A stretch of DNA of 24,715 nucleotides from positions 1 to 24,715 of the forward strand of contig JBFWTJ010000009.1 in NCBI GenBank assembly GCA_050247895.1, in the 5' to 3' direction. Every line of letters begins with the position of its first letter. Position 1 is the first letter of the stretch. The notes under the pieces were generated by a model, which ran no database searches, was not told the DNA's origin, and worked only from the letters and a program-made list of their open reading frames with translations. This DNA comes from CAVPEW01 sp050247895. Its GTDB lineage: Bacteria; Actinomycetota; Acidimicrobiia; Acidimicrobiales; VFJN01. Below, in pieces: positions 7,715-14,888 of this stretch. A program made the position numbers and the translations under genes.

Positions 7715-8374
7715 CTACGCCTGCCGGCGGGTCGACTGCCGAACCTCGTCGGCGTCGGGGTCCGCGCTCACCATCCCCCTCGACAGCGCTCGGACCGTTC
7801 GAGTCGCCTGGACGTCCTCCCCCACGAAGTTCGCCTCGAGCGACCAGCCCAGGAGCAGGAGGCGCAACGCCACGGTCGCGTCGTCCAGGGATTCGAAGCG
7901 GTCGAGCTCGCCACGGGCCCAGGCCGGCTCGACGATCTGTCGAACCATGCGCTGCTGGATCGCCGCCTGCCGTTCCACGACGGGCGCGAGCTCGGCGTGT
8001 CGCTTCGCTTCGATGGGGACGTTGAGCAGGAACTCCCGCATCTCCGGTCGGGCGGAGCTGAGGATCGTGTCGAGCAGGTGGTCGACGGCGGCCACGAAGC
8101 TGTCGTGTTCCTCCATCGCCTCGATGAGGCTGGCCCAGTGGCGGTCGCTCGCATCGTCGAAGACCGCAGAGTAGAGGTCGGCCTTGGAGCCGAAGTAGTA
8201 GTACAGCGTCGCCAGGGTGATGCCCACGTCGGCGGCCACCGCCGAGATCGTGGTCATGGCGTAGCCGTCGGTGGCGAAGCGGGCCCGGGCCGCGTCGACG
8301 ATCTGCTGTCGTCGTTCACGGCTGTCGGCACCAGGTGGCCGGCCGACCCGCCGCCGAACCGTGGGCTGGCTCAC
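7715..8374 (-). CDS. TetR-family transcriptional regulator (distal gene of organosulfate cluster)
   Basis: 219 aa from the GTG at 8374. The N-terminal TetR helix-turn-helix is clear: RRQQIVDAARARFATDGYAMTTISAVAADVGITLATLYYYFGSKADLYSAVF. It is followed by an all-helical ligand/dimerisation domain. A longer start (GTG 8488) would add low-complexity residues and overlap the permease end by 23 nt, so I prefer 8374, although its ribosome site is weak. It lies 91 nt downstream of the permease gene on the same strand, so it may be transcribed with the transporter/sulfatase operon and control it. The stop is followed by 145 bases with no gene before MaoC. The ligand is unknown; a sulfate ester or its alcohol is a guess. 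Confidence 0.88.
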   Translation of the reverse strand: MSQPTVRRRVGRPPGADSRERRQQIVDAARARFATDGYAMTTISAVAADVGITLATLYYYFGSKADLYSAVFDDASDRHWASLIEAMEEHDSFVAAVDHLLDTILSSARPEMREFLLNVPIEAKRHAELAPVVERQAAIQQRMVRQIVEPAWARGELDRFESLDDATVALRLLLLGWSLEANFVGEDVQATRTVRALSRGMVSADPDADEVRQSTRRQA

Positions 8375-8465
8375 TGCACCGGTCGCAGCACTCGTCCCAC
8401 GGATCCCCTCGGGGCCGTGGCACCGAAGCCGTCCCGGGCGCGCTGGTCCGATCGCGCCGCCCCCT

Positions 8466-9359
8466 TCACAGCGAGACGCTCGGGCCACGGGAGCTCTGCG
8501 ACTGCCAGCGCATCAGGCGGCGCTCGACGAGGCCCACCGCCCCGTTGAGCACCAGGGCCAAGGTCGCCAGCACGATGATCAGCGCGAACGCGGTCGGCAT
8601 GTCGAAGAGGTTCGTCGACGTGATGAGTCGCTGTCCCAAGCCCTCGCGGGAAGCGAGGAACTCGCCGAGGACCGCGGCGAGCAGCGCGTACACCGCGGCG
8701 AGCCGGAAGGCGCCGAACACGGCGGCGAGGATACCGGGGAGGATCACCTTGCGGAATCGCTGCAGTTCCGATGCCCCCATCGTCGTGGCGACGGTGGTGA
8801 GGTCGGGGTCGAGCAGCGACACGGCTGCCTGGGTCGACACCTGGACGATGAAGAAGCTGATGATCACGGCGAGGGCGACCTTGGAGCTCTCGCCGATGCC
8901 GAACCAGAGGATGAGCAGGGGCGCGAAGGCGATCTTGGGCGTGGCGTTGGCGAAGGTGAGGTAGGGCCCGAAGACCTTCGCCAACCGCGGCCAGCGACCC
9001 AGGACCATGCCGACGCACAACCCCAGGACGGAGCCGATCAGCCAGCCCGAGAAGGCCTCCCGCAACGTGACGAGCAGGTCGCGCCAGAAGGCACCCTCGG
9101 ACACCAGCTCGACCAGCCGGTCGAAGGTCTCCTTGGGCGTCGCCGAGTAGAGGGGCCGCACCCACTCCTGCTCGACACCGAAGCTCCAGAGTCCGACGAA
9201 GGCTACGAAGACCGCCGCCCGACCGACCTGCACCGGTACGTCGATGCGGTCGCGCACCCGGCGCCAGCCCGTGGGCAGCGGGGCCAGCACGGGGCTCGGC
9301 GCCGGGGCCTCCTCCTCCACACGGGGAGGAGGAGCGACGTCCAGCTCACCGGATCTCAT
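8466..9359 (-). CDS. ABC transporter permease, SsuC/TauC-like
   Basis: 297 aa. Inner-membrane permease of the nitrate/sulfonate/taurine importer class (BPD_transp_1 fold). About 30 Pro/Ala-rich residues precede the first membrane helix (VGRAAVFVAFVGLW). About six hydrophobic segments follow, with the ATPase-contact 'EAA' loop visible as TTMGASELQRFRKVILPGI…FGAFR. The C-terminal segment AFALIIVLATLALVLNGAVGLVERR is typical of the family. The ATG at 9359 has GGGAGGAG 7 nt upstream and overlaps the ATPase gene by 14 nt. Together with the ATPase at 9346-10203 and the lipoprotein at 13574-14653 it makes a complete importer. Nothing in the sequence identifies the substrate; the sulfatase in the same operon suggests an organic sulfate ester. 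Confidence 0.92.
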   Translation of the reverse strand: MRSGELDVAPPPRVEEEAPAPSPVLAPLPTGWRRVRDRIDVPVQVGRAAVFVAFVGLWSFGVEQEWVRPLYSATPKETFDRLVELVSEGAFWRDLLVTLREAFSGWLIGSVLGLCVGMVLGRWPRLAKVFGPYLTFANATPKIAFAPLLILWFGIGESSKVALAVIISFFIVQVSTQAAVSLLDPDLTTVATTMGASELQRFRKVILPGILAAVFGAFRLAAVYALLAAVLGEFLASREGLGQRLITSTNLFDMPTAFALIIVLATLALVLNGAVGLVERRLMRWQSQSSRGPSVSL

Positions 9360-10203
9360 GGCGGAGCTCCTCCCAGATGCGCTGTTCGTAGACCTTCACG
9401 CGATCGTCGAAGCGAAGCTCGGGCAGGTGCCGGGGCCGTGGCAGATCGATCGGAGCATCGACCTTGATCCGTCCCGGCCGTGCCGACATGACCACCACGC
9501 GGTCCGCGAGCAGGACGGCCTCGGTCAGGTCGTGGGTCACGAACAGGACCGTCTTCCCCGTGTCCTGCCACAGCGATACGAACTCGTCCTGCACCGTGAG
9601 GCGCGTCTGCGCGTCGAGGGCGCCGAAGGGCTCGTCCATGAGCCACAGGTCCGGGTCGATGGCCAGCGTCCGGGCGATGGCGACCCGCTGCTGCATGCCG
9701 TGGGAGAGCTGGGCGGGGTAGGCATGGGCGAACCTCCCGATGTCGAGCCTCTCCAGCAGCTCGAGTGCCCGCATCCGCCGTTCCCGCCGGCCGACGCCCC
9801 TGATCTCGAGGCCGAGCTCCACGTTGCGCAGAGCCGTCCTCCACGGCGTGAGCGCGGAGCGCGCCAGCATGTAGCCGATCTCACGGGACGGCCCCTCGAC
9901 GGGCCGGCCGTCCTTCTCCACCGCACCCCGAGAGGGCCGGATCAAGCCGGCCAGCAGGTTGAGGATCGTGGTCTTGCCGCACCCGCTGGGCCCCAGGAGA
10001 GCGACGAACTCGCCGGGACGGACGTCGAGGCTGACGTCATCGAGGGCGACCACCGCCTCGTCGGCACTCGTCCGAAAGGCGACGGTCACCCCGGCCAGGT
10101 TGACCGCAGCCGCGTCGCCCCGCCCAGGAGGCCGGGGCGCATCGACCTCCTCGGACCAGCGGGTCGCAACCGCGCCACCGGCCGATCGCTCGCTCGCTGT
10201 CAT
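9346..10203 (-). CDS. ABC transporter ATP-binding protein, SsuB/TauB-like
   Basis: 285 aa. Walker A is GPSGCGKTT, the signature LSHGMQQR, Walker B LWLMDEPFGALD and the H-loop VTHD. Two deviations are seen. The Q-loop region reads IGYMLARSALTPWRT, with no Gln at the usual place (the usual form is a VFQ…LLPW-type sequence), and the signature is LSHGM rather than LSGGM. Both may be subfamily traits. The ATG at 10203 overlaps the FGE stop as ATGA and has GGAGG 6 nt upstream; the frame open further upstream is spurious reading of the FGE gene. It drives import with the 8466-9359 permease. Most similar by eye to nitrate/sulfonate/taurine-type ATPases. Confidence 0.93.
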   Translation of the reverse strand: MTASERSAGGAVATRWSEEVDAPRPPGRGDAAAVNLAGVTVAFRTSADEAVVALDDVSLDVRPGEFVALLGPSGCGKTTILNLLAGLIRPSRGAVEKDGRPVEGPSREIGYMLARSALTPWRTALRNVELGLEIRGVGRRERRMRALELLERLDIGRFAHAYPAQLSHGMQQRVAIARTLAIDPDLWLMDEPFGALDAQTRLTVQDEFVSLWQDTGKTVLFVTHDLTEAVLLADRVVVMSARPGRIKVDAPIDLPRPRHLPELRFDDRVKVYEQRIWEELRHEIR

Positions 10204-11156
10204 CGCCTGCCTCCGTCGTTCGGGGATCGATCCAGGACCGGCACGTCCGAAGCACAGCGGAAGCCCACGTTCGAGGCTCCCGAGTCCTCGGCCTGGGGGA
10301 TGCGGGCCGCCGGCCGGTACCGGGCGCAGTAGTTGTCCGCACACAGGAAGGACCCGCCCTTCAACACCCGGAGTGCACCCCCTCGGGCCAGCGGATCGGC
10401 AACGGCCTGCTGCGCACGGCGCGGGTTCCGGCGTGCGCAGCAGCCGCCAGAGGGATGCCGGTCGTGGAAGTGATCGTCGGTCCACTCCCAGACGTTGCCG
10501 ATCATGTCGACGAGCCCGAAGCGACTGGCGCCGTATCGGCCCACGGCTGTGGTCCCAGGCTCACGGCCGCCCGGCTCGACGAAGGGGAACTCCCGGCCCG
10601 GCCAGACGTTGGCCGGGCGTCGCTCGGGCGGGACCTCGTCGTCGCCCCAGGCGAATGCGGCGCCACTGAAGCCATCGCGCGCCGCGTGCTCCCACTCTGC
10701 CTCGGTGGGCAACCTCTTGCCCCGCCACCGAGCGAAGGCCGTCGCGTCGCCGTGCGAGACGTGGACCACCGGATGCTCCCACCGGCCGTCGAGCCGGCTG
10801 CCCGATCCCTCCGGGGCGCGCCAGGATGCCCCTGGGACGTAGTGCCACCACGACGGAAGTTCGAGATCGACCGGCCCTGCCGGACGCCGGAAGACCGCCG
10901 ACCCAGGGACCAGCAGCTCGGCGCGCAGGCCCGGGTAGTCCTCGGGTCGTGGGCCTCGTTCGGCATCCGTCACGTATCCGGTCGCGTCGACGAAGGCGAG
11001 GAACTCCCGGTTGGTCACAGGCGCCACGTCGATGAGGTAGTCGTCTAGCTCCACCTCGTGGACCGGCGACTCCTCCGGGTAGTGGACGTCGGAACCCATC
11101 AGGAAGAGGCCGCCGGGGATCCGGGCCATCTCTGCGCCAACCACTCCGGCCGTCAT
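10200..11156 (-). CDS. Formylglycine-generating enzyme (sulfatase maturase, SUMF1 family)
   Basis: 318 aa. Copper-dependent oxidase that converts the sulfatase active-site Cys of C-x-P-x-R into formylglycine. The hallmarks are present in order: ARIPGGLFLMGSD, YPEESPVHEVELDDY, PVTNREFLAFVDATGY, HPVVHVSHGDATAFARWRGKRLPTEAEWEHAAR, GNVWEWTDDH and GGSFLCADNYCARYR. The two Cys of C-x4-C (residues 272 and 277) are the metal/redox pair of aerobic FGEs. No signal peptide, so it is cytosolic. The ATG at 11156 overlaps the sulfatase stop (ATGA), so enzyme and maturase are co-translated. An extra short insert containing a Cys pair (SGGCCARRNPRR, about residue 236) precedes the catalytic segment. A non-FGE DUF323 protein is unlikely given the Cys pair and the adjacent sulfatase. 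Confidence 0.95.
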   Translation of the reverse strand: MTAGVVGAEMARIPGGLFLMGSDVHYPEESPVHEVELDDYLIDVAPVTNREFLAFVDATGYVTDAERGPRPEDYPGLRAELLVPGSAVFRRPAGPVDLELPSWWHYVPGASWRAPEGSGSRLDGRWEHPVVHVSHGDATAFARWRGKRLPTEAEWEHAARDGFSGAAFAWGDDEVPPERRPANVWPGREFPFVEPGGREPGTTAVGRYGASRFGLVDMIGNVWEWTDDHFHDRHPSGGCCARRNPRRAQQAVADPLARGGALRVLKGGSFLCADNYCARYRPAARIPQAEDSGASNVGFRCASDVPVLDRSPNDGGRR

Positions 11157-13471
11157 TCGAGTGCGAGGGCGGCCTGGCGGGCTCGTTCGAGTTGCAGCGG
11201 TCCGGCGTCGGGGGCGAGGGCGCCGGGGGTGTAGGTGACGGCGTGCAGGGCGCCGGTGTAGGGGAAGCAGCCGTGCCGCCGGTAGAGGTCCCAGCTGACC
11301 GGTGACCGGCGGTCGATGCCGACGTCGATCCCCCCGAAGGGCAGGAACCGCTCGAGGACGGGGAACTCGCCGACTCCACCCACCACCTCACCGTCGACCT
11401 CCAAGCGGACCTGCCAAAGGGACCCACCCGGAGCGTCGACGTCCACCGCCACCTGACGGCTGAGCGAGCGGAGGGTCACCGGTTCCAGCCGGCGCAAGGT
11501 GCCGAAGCCGTTGTGCGCGAAGTGGAGGGTGTCGTCTTCGACGTAGAGGACGTAGCCGCCTTCCTGGCCGCCGTGGGCGACGAGGACGCCTTGGTCGCCG
11601 GGTCGGTGGTCCCAGTCGACGGTGATCCGGAACGACCGGCCGGAGATGAGCTGGCTGGCCCGGTAGCGCTCCAGGGTCGGCGTCCCCGCCGGGATCCGCA
11701 CCGGCGACGACATGCGGTCGTCGCGAGGAGGGCGGGTCCAGTCCTTGATCCCGGAGCCTTCGTGGAGGGGGAAGACCTGGTTGGCCCAGGCGGCGTGCTC
11801 CCAGGCCTGGGCGAGCTCGGCGACCTTGTCCGGGTGCTGGTCGGCCAGGTCGTGCAGCTCGTTGGGGTCCTCGGCCACGTGGTAGAGCTGCCAGCGCTCC
11901 GCGCTGAACGGGACACCGGGCTGGCGGAAGGTGATCGCGGTCCACCCGTCCCGGTGGAAGGCCCGGTTCCCCACGCACTCGAAGTACTGCTCGCCGTGAG
12001 CCACCGGGGCCCGGGGGTCCTGCACCGATGCGGCGAAGCTCGAACCGGCCAGAGGTCGAGCCGTCAGGCCGTTGCGCTCGGTGGGCAGGTCCAAGCCCAG
12101 CAGATCCACCAGCGTCGGCAGCACGTCGGTCACGTGCGTGTACTGCCGGCGTACGACCTGGCCTCGGCCGTCGATCCGCGCCGGCCACGACAAGATCATC
12201 GGCACCTGATGACCTCCGGCGAAGGTCGTCACCTTGTAGAGCCGGAACGGCGTGTTGCAGGCCATGGCCCAACCCCGGGGATAGTGCGGCCAGGTGGTGG
12301 GACCGCCCAACTCGTCCAACCGGGCCAAGCCCTCGTCGACCAGGTGGTCGGGTTGATCGCCCGGAGAGGTGTCCTGGCCGGCTCTCGCCACGTACCAGGC
12401 GGGCCGCCCCTTGTCGCGGCCTTCGCGGGAGGCGCCGTTGTCGCTGGTGAACAGGAACAACGTGTTGTCGAGCTCGCCCAGCTGGTCCAGGGCATCCCGG
12501 ACCCGGCCCACGCTGTGATCGATGGTCTCGACCATCGCCGCGTAGAGCTCCATGTACCGGGCGAACAACGTCCGCTCGCGGTCGCTCAGCGAATCCCACG
12601 CCGCGACGTCCTCGCCCGGCTCGCTGTTGCGCGGCGGCAGCCCGGTCCCGGGTGGGACGACCCCCAGCTCGATCTGACGGGCCAACCGCTGCTCCCGCAA
12701 CCGGTCCCAGCCGATGCCGTAACGGCCCCGGTACTTCGACTTGTCCGAGTCCTTCACGTGCAACGGCGCGTGGACCGCGGCGTGCGCGAAGTACAAGAAG
12801 AAGGGACGCGAAGGGTTCGCCGCCTTCGTCTCACGGATCATCCGCACAGCCCTGTCCGTGAGGTCGTCGGTCAGGTAGTAGCCGTCCGGGTAGCGATCGA
12901 CCTGCACCACGCTGTTGCCCTCGTACAACCGATGCGGATGGTGGAGGTTCGTCAACGCCTCCAAGAACCCGTAGTACTGGTCGAACCCCCGCTGCAACGG
13001 CCACGACGAACGATCGGCCGCCTCGGACAGGTCGCTGTCCTTGGCCAGGTGCCACTTCCCCACCATGAACGTCGAATAGCCGTTGGCCCGGAACACCTCG
13101 GCCAGCGACGGCTGCTCCGCGGGCAGCTCCGACGCGTAGCCAGGGAACCCCGGATCCACGTTGGCCACATAGCCCATCCCCGCCGCATGCGAGTTCCGGC
13201 CCGTCATCAACGCGGCACGCGTCGGCGAGCACAGCGGCGTCACGTGGAAGTTCCCGTACCGCAACCCCCGCCCTGCCATGGCATCGAGGTTCGGCGTCGA
13301 GATCTCCGAGCCGTAGCAACCCAGATCCGAGAAGCCCAGATCGTCGGCAAGCACGACGACCACGTTCGGTGCACCCTCCGGTGCCACCACACGCTCCGGC
13401 CACCACGGCTCCGACGACGCGAACGTCCGCCCGACGCGACCACCGAAACCTTCGTACGCACCCTCAACCAC
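11153..13471 (-). CDS. Type I (formylglycine) sulfatase, arylsulfatase-like, cytosolic
   Basis: 772 aa, the size of large actinobacterial arylsulfatases. Hydrolyses sulfate esters. The metal site begins with LADDLGFSDLG (Asp43, Asp44). The FGly motif is CSPTR at 81-85 in TPLCSPTRAALMTGR, matching C-x-P-x-R. Further catalytic regions are FMVGKWHLAKD (Lys, His), HAAVHAPLH, LFTSDNGAS (Asp-Asn) and YKVTTFAGGHQVPMI (Lys). About 170 C-terminal residues form a beta-rich domain (FRITVDWDHRPGDQGVL… to the end) with repeated strands. No signal peptide or Tat motif, so hydrolysis should occur after import. The GTG at 13471 has AGGAGG 6 nt upstream. The stop overlaps the FGE start. A 102-base gap containing a strong hairpin separates it from the binding-protein gene. 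Confidence 0.96.
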   Translation of the reverse strand: MVEGAYEGFGGRVGRTFASSEPWWPERVVAPEGAPNVVVVLADDLGFSDLGCYGSEISTPNLDAMAGRGLRYGNFHVTPLCSPTRAALMTGRNSHAAGMGYVANVDPGFPGYASELPAEQPSLAEVFRANGYSTFMVGKWHLAKDSDLSEAADRSSWPLQRGFDQYYGFLEALTNLHHPHRLYEGNSVVQVDRYPDGYYLTDDLTDRAVRMIRETKAANPSRPFFLYFAHAAVHAPLHVKDSDKSKYRGRYGIGWDRLREQRLARQIELGVVPPGTGLPPRNSEPGEDVAAWDSLSDRERTLFARYMELYAAMVETIDHSVGRVRDALDQLGELDNTLFLFTSDNGASREGRDKGRPAWYVARAGQDTSPGDQPDHLVDEGLARLDELGGPTTWPHYPRGWAMACNTPFRLYKVTTFAGGHQVPMILSWPARIDGRGQVVRRQYTHVTDVLPTLVDLLGLDLPTERNGLTARPLAGSSFAASVQDPRAPVAHGEQYFECVGNRAFHRDGWTAITFRQPGVPFSAERWQLYHVAEDPNELHDLADQHPDKVAELAQAWEHAAWANQVFPLHEGSGIKDWTRPPRDDRMSSPVRIPAGTPTLERYRASQLISGRSFRITVDWDHRPGDQGVLVAHGGQEGGYVLYVEDDTLHFAHNGFGTLRRLEPVTLRSLSRQVAVDVDAPGGSLWQVRLEVDGEVVGGVGEFPVLERFLPFGGIDVGIDRRSPVSWDLYRRHGCFPYTGALHAVTYTPGALAPDAGPLQLERARQAALALE

Positions 13472-13529
13472 CGACGACCTCCTCGAATCTCGACGACCTG
13501 CGGAACGAGCGGGGGCTGATCGGCCCGTC

Positions 13530-13570
13530 GGCGGGCCGCCGGCCTAGGGGGGACGGTCCGGCGGCCCGCC
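13530..13570 (-). promoter_or_regulatory. 13-bp perfect RNA hairpin between binding protein and sulfatase genes
   Basis: Arms 13530-13542 (GGCGGGCCGCCGG) and 13558-13570 (CCGGCGGCCCGCC) pair perfectly across a 15-nt loop. On the minus strand the hairpin begins 3 nt after the binding-protein stop. There is no U-tract. The position suits an mRNA-stabilising or attenuating element that makes the binding protein more abundant than the downstream enzymes; a terminator is the alternative. Confidence 0.6.
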
Positions 13571-13573
13571 CGG

Positions 13574-14653
13574 TCACCCGCACACCTCGACGGCGATCTC
13601 GTCAGCGGTGTGCACGGCCTTCGCCTTGCCGATCTCGTGGAAGAAGGCGAAGGCCGGATCGATCCGGCTGCCGGCGACGTCGAACGTCCGCGGGTAGTAG
13701 GCGACGTTGCGCTCGAGCACGTCCGCAGCGACGTCCGGCTCGATGTTCATGAACTCCGCGATGATCCCGGTGACCTCGTCGGCGTTGGCCGGATCTCGCG
13801 TGAACTCGATGGCATCCTCGTACACGGACCGGAGCCGGCAGAGGTGCTCGGGCCGCTCTGCGGCGGTCGCCGCCGACGTGTAGAGCATCATCGACGCCCA
13901 ATCCATCCGGGGCGGCCCGGTCCGCTCCATCAGGGAGAAGGGCTGGACCGCGACCCCCTGGTCGAGGGCGAGGGTGATGTGCGGCTCGGACATCATGGCC
14001 GCCTGGATCTGTCCATTCGTGAGCGCAGGTAGCGATGTCGGGCCGGTGCCGGTGGCGACGAAGGTGGCGTGGTCGGCGGGCAACCCGGCCTCGGTGAACA
14101 TGCCGACCGCCAGGTCCTGGATGGCGCCGCCCAGAGCCGGCACGCCGATCGTCGCGCCGCGGAGGTCCTCGAGGACGCCTTCCCATCCTTCGTCTTCATG
14201 GGGCAACGGGTAGTCGGCCGCGATCACGAGGTCGTAGGACTCGACGTCCTGGAACAGCATGAACGCCGCCATGGACTCGCCCGCGTCGAGGAGCGGATAG
14301 AGGTTCGCCGGCAACCCCTGCGCCGCGTCGATGTCACCCGAGAGAAGCGCAGCGGTCTGCTCCGGGCCGCTGCTGACCTGGGTGCAGTCGATCTCGAGGG
14401 CGTGCTCAGCGTCGATGCCAGTCGCCTGCGCGACGGCCCGCGGCAGCCCACTCCAGGCCTGGGTGCAACCGAAGGTCACCTTGAGCGGCTCGGCCGACGG
14501 CGTCGTGCCCTGGTCACCCTCCTGCTCCCCGACAGCCGGATCCGAAGCTGCTTCGTCTCCGCCGTCGTCGCCACAGGCCACCGCGGCCGCCAGCGCGACG
14601 ACCGCCCCGAGCCAACGCACGCCTGTACGCATCTCCCCACCCCCCATGGACAT
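13574..14653 (-). CDS. ABC transporter substrate-binding lipoprotein (NMT1/SsuA/TauA-like)
   Basis: 359 aa. Lipoprotein signal: charged MRTGVRW, hydrophobic LGAVVALAAAV, lipobox-like AVAC with Cys27, then a Gly/Asp/Glu-rich tether. The mature part has the two-lobe layout of nitrate/sulfonate/taurine binding proteins: LKVTFGCTQAW, GPEQTAALLSGDIDAAQG, LRGATIGVPALGG, NGQIQAAMMSEPHI. The ATG at 14653 has GGGAGGG 5 nt upstream; an ATG seven codons later is an alternative. It is the first gene of the cluster, set next to an unusually AT-rich promoter-like stretch, and is followed by a hairpin. It presumably captures the organosulfate outside the membrane for the permease/ATPase encoded four and three genes downstream. 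Ligand unproven. Confidence 0.92.
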   Translation of the reverse strand: MSMGGGEMRTGVRWLGAVVALAAAVACGDDGGDEAASDPAVGEQEGDQGTTPSAEPLKVTFGCTQAWSGLPRAVAQATGIDAEHALEIDCTQVSSGPEQTAALLSGDIDAAQGLPANLYPLLDAGESMAAFMLFQDVESYDLVIAADYPLPHEDEGWEGVLEDLRGATIGVPALGGAIQDLAVGMFTEAGLPADHATFVATGTGPTSLPALTNGQIQAAMMSEPHITLALDQGVAVQPFSLMERTGPPRMDWASMMLYTSAATAAERPEHLCRLRSVYEDAIEFTRDPANADEVTGIIAEFMNIEPDVAADVLERNVAYYPRTFDVAGSRIDPAFAFFHEIGKAKAVHTADEIAVEVCG

Positions 14654-14670
14654 GCCGGCCCTCCCGGCCC

Positions 14671-14707
14671 TTATATATCTATGTCACTATTGATTACTGG
14701 CCGTCAA
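14671..14707 (-). promoter_or_regulatory. AT-rich promoter region of the organosulfate operon
   Basis: A 28-base block (14671-14698) that is mostly A/T stands out in otherwise very GC-rich DNA, directly upstream of the binding-protein gene. On the minus strand TTGACG (14707-14702) is followed by several -10-like hexamers (TAGATA, TATATA, TATAAG), none at the ideal 17-nt spacing, so the exact promoter cannot be assigned. It contains the imperfect palindrome TCAATAGTGA, a weak operator candidate. The rest of 14654-14888 has no gene I can support. Confidence 0.45.
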
Positions 14708-14888
14708 GGATCTCTTCCACGACGATGACGTCAGAGAGGACCGGCGGCGTCAGAGGGAGCGGTGCAGGCTGCCGAGCCCGACGCCACACGATCCGCCCTG
14801 CTCCAAGAGCCGTGCGGCAACCGCGGCGGAGAAGGAAGCACTCTCGGTCGTCCCGGCGACGACGACCGGCGCACAGGGCCGAGCGGGA

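Noticed and set aside
8375..8488. Longer TetR start at 8488
   Set aside because: The added 38 residues are low-complexity and overlap the end of the permease gene. The HTH-containing protein is complete from 8374.
11153..13471. Secreted or periplasmic sulfatase
   Set aside because: The N-terminus (MVEGAYEGFGGRVGRTF) has neither a Sec nor a twin-Arg signal, and the partner FGE is also without a signal peptide.
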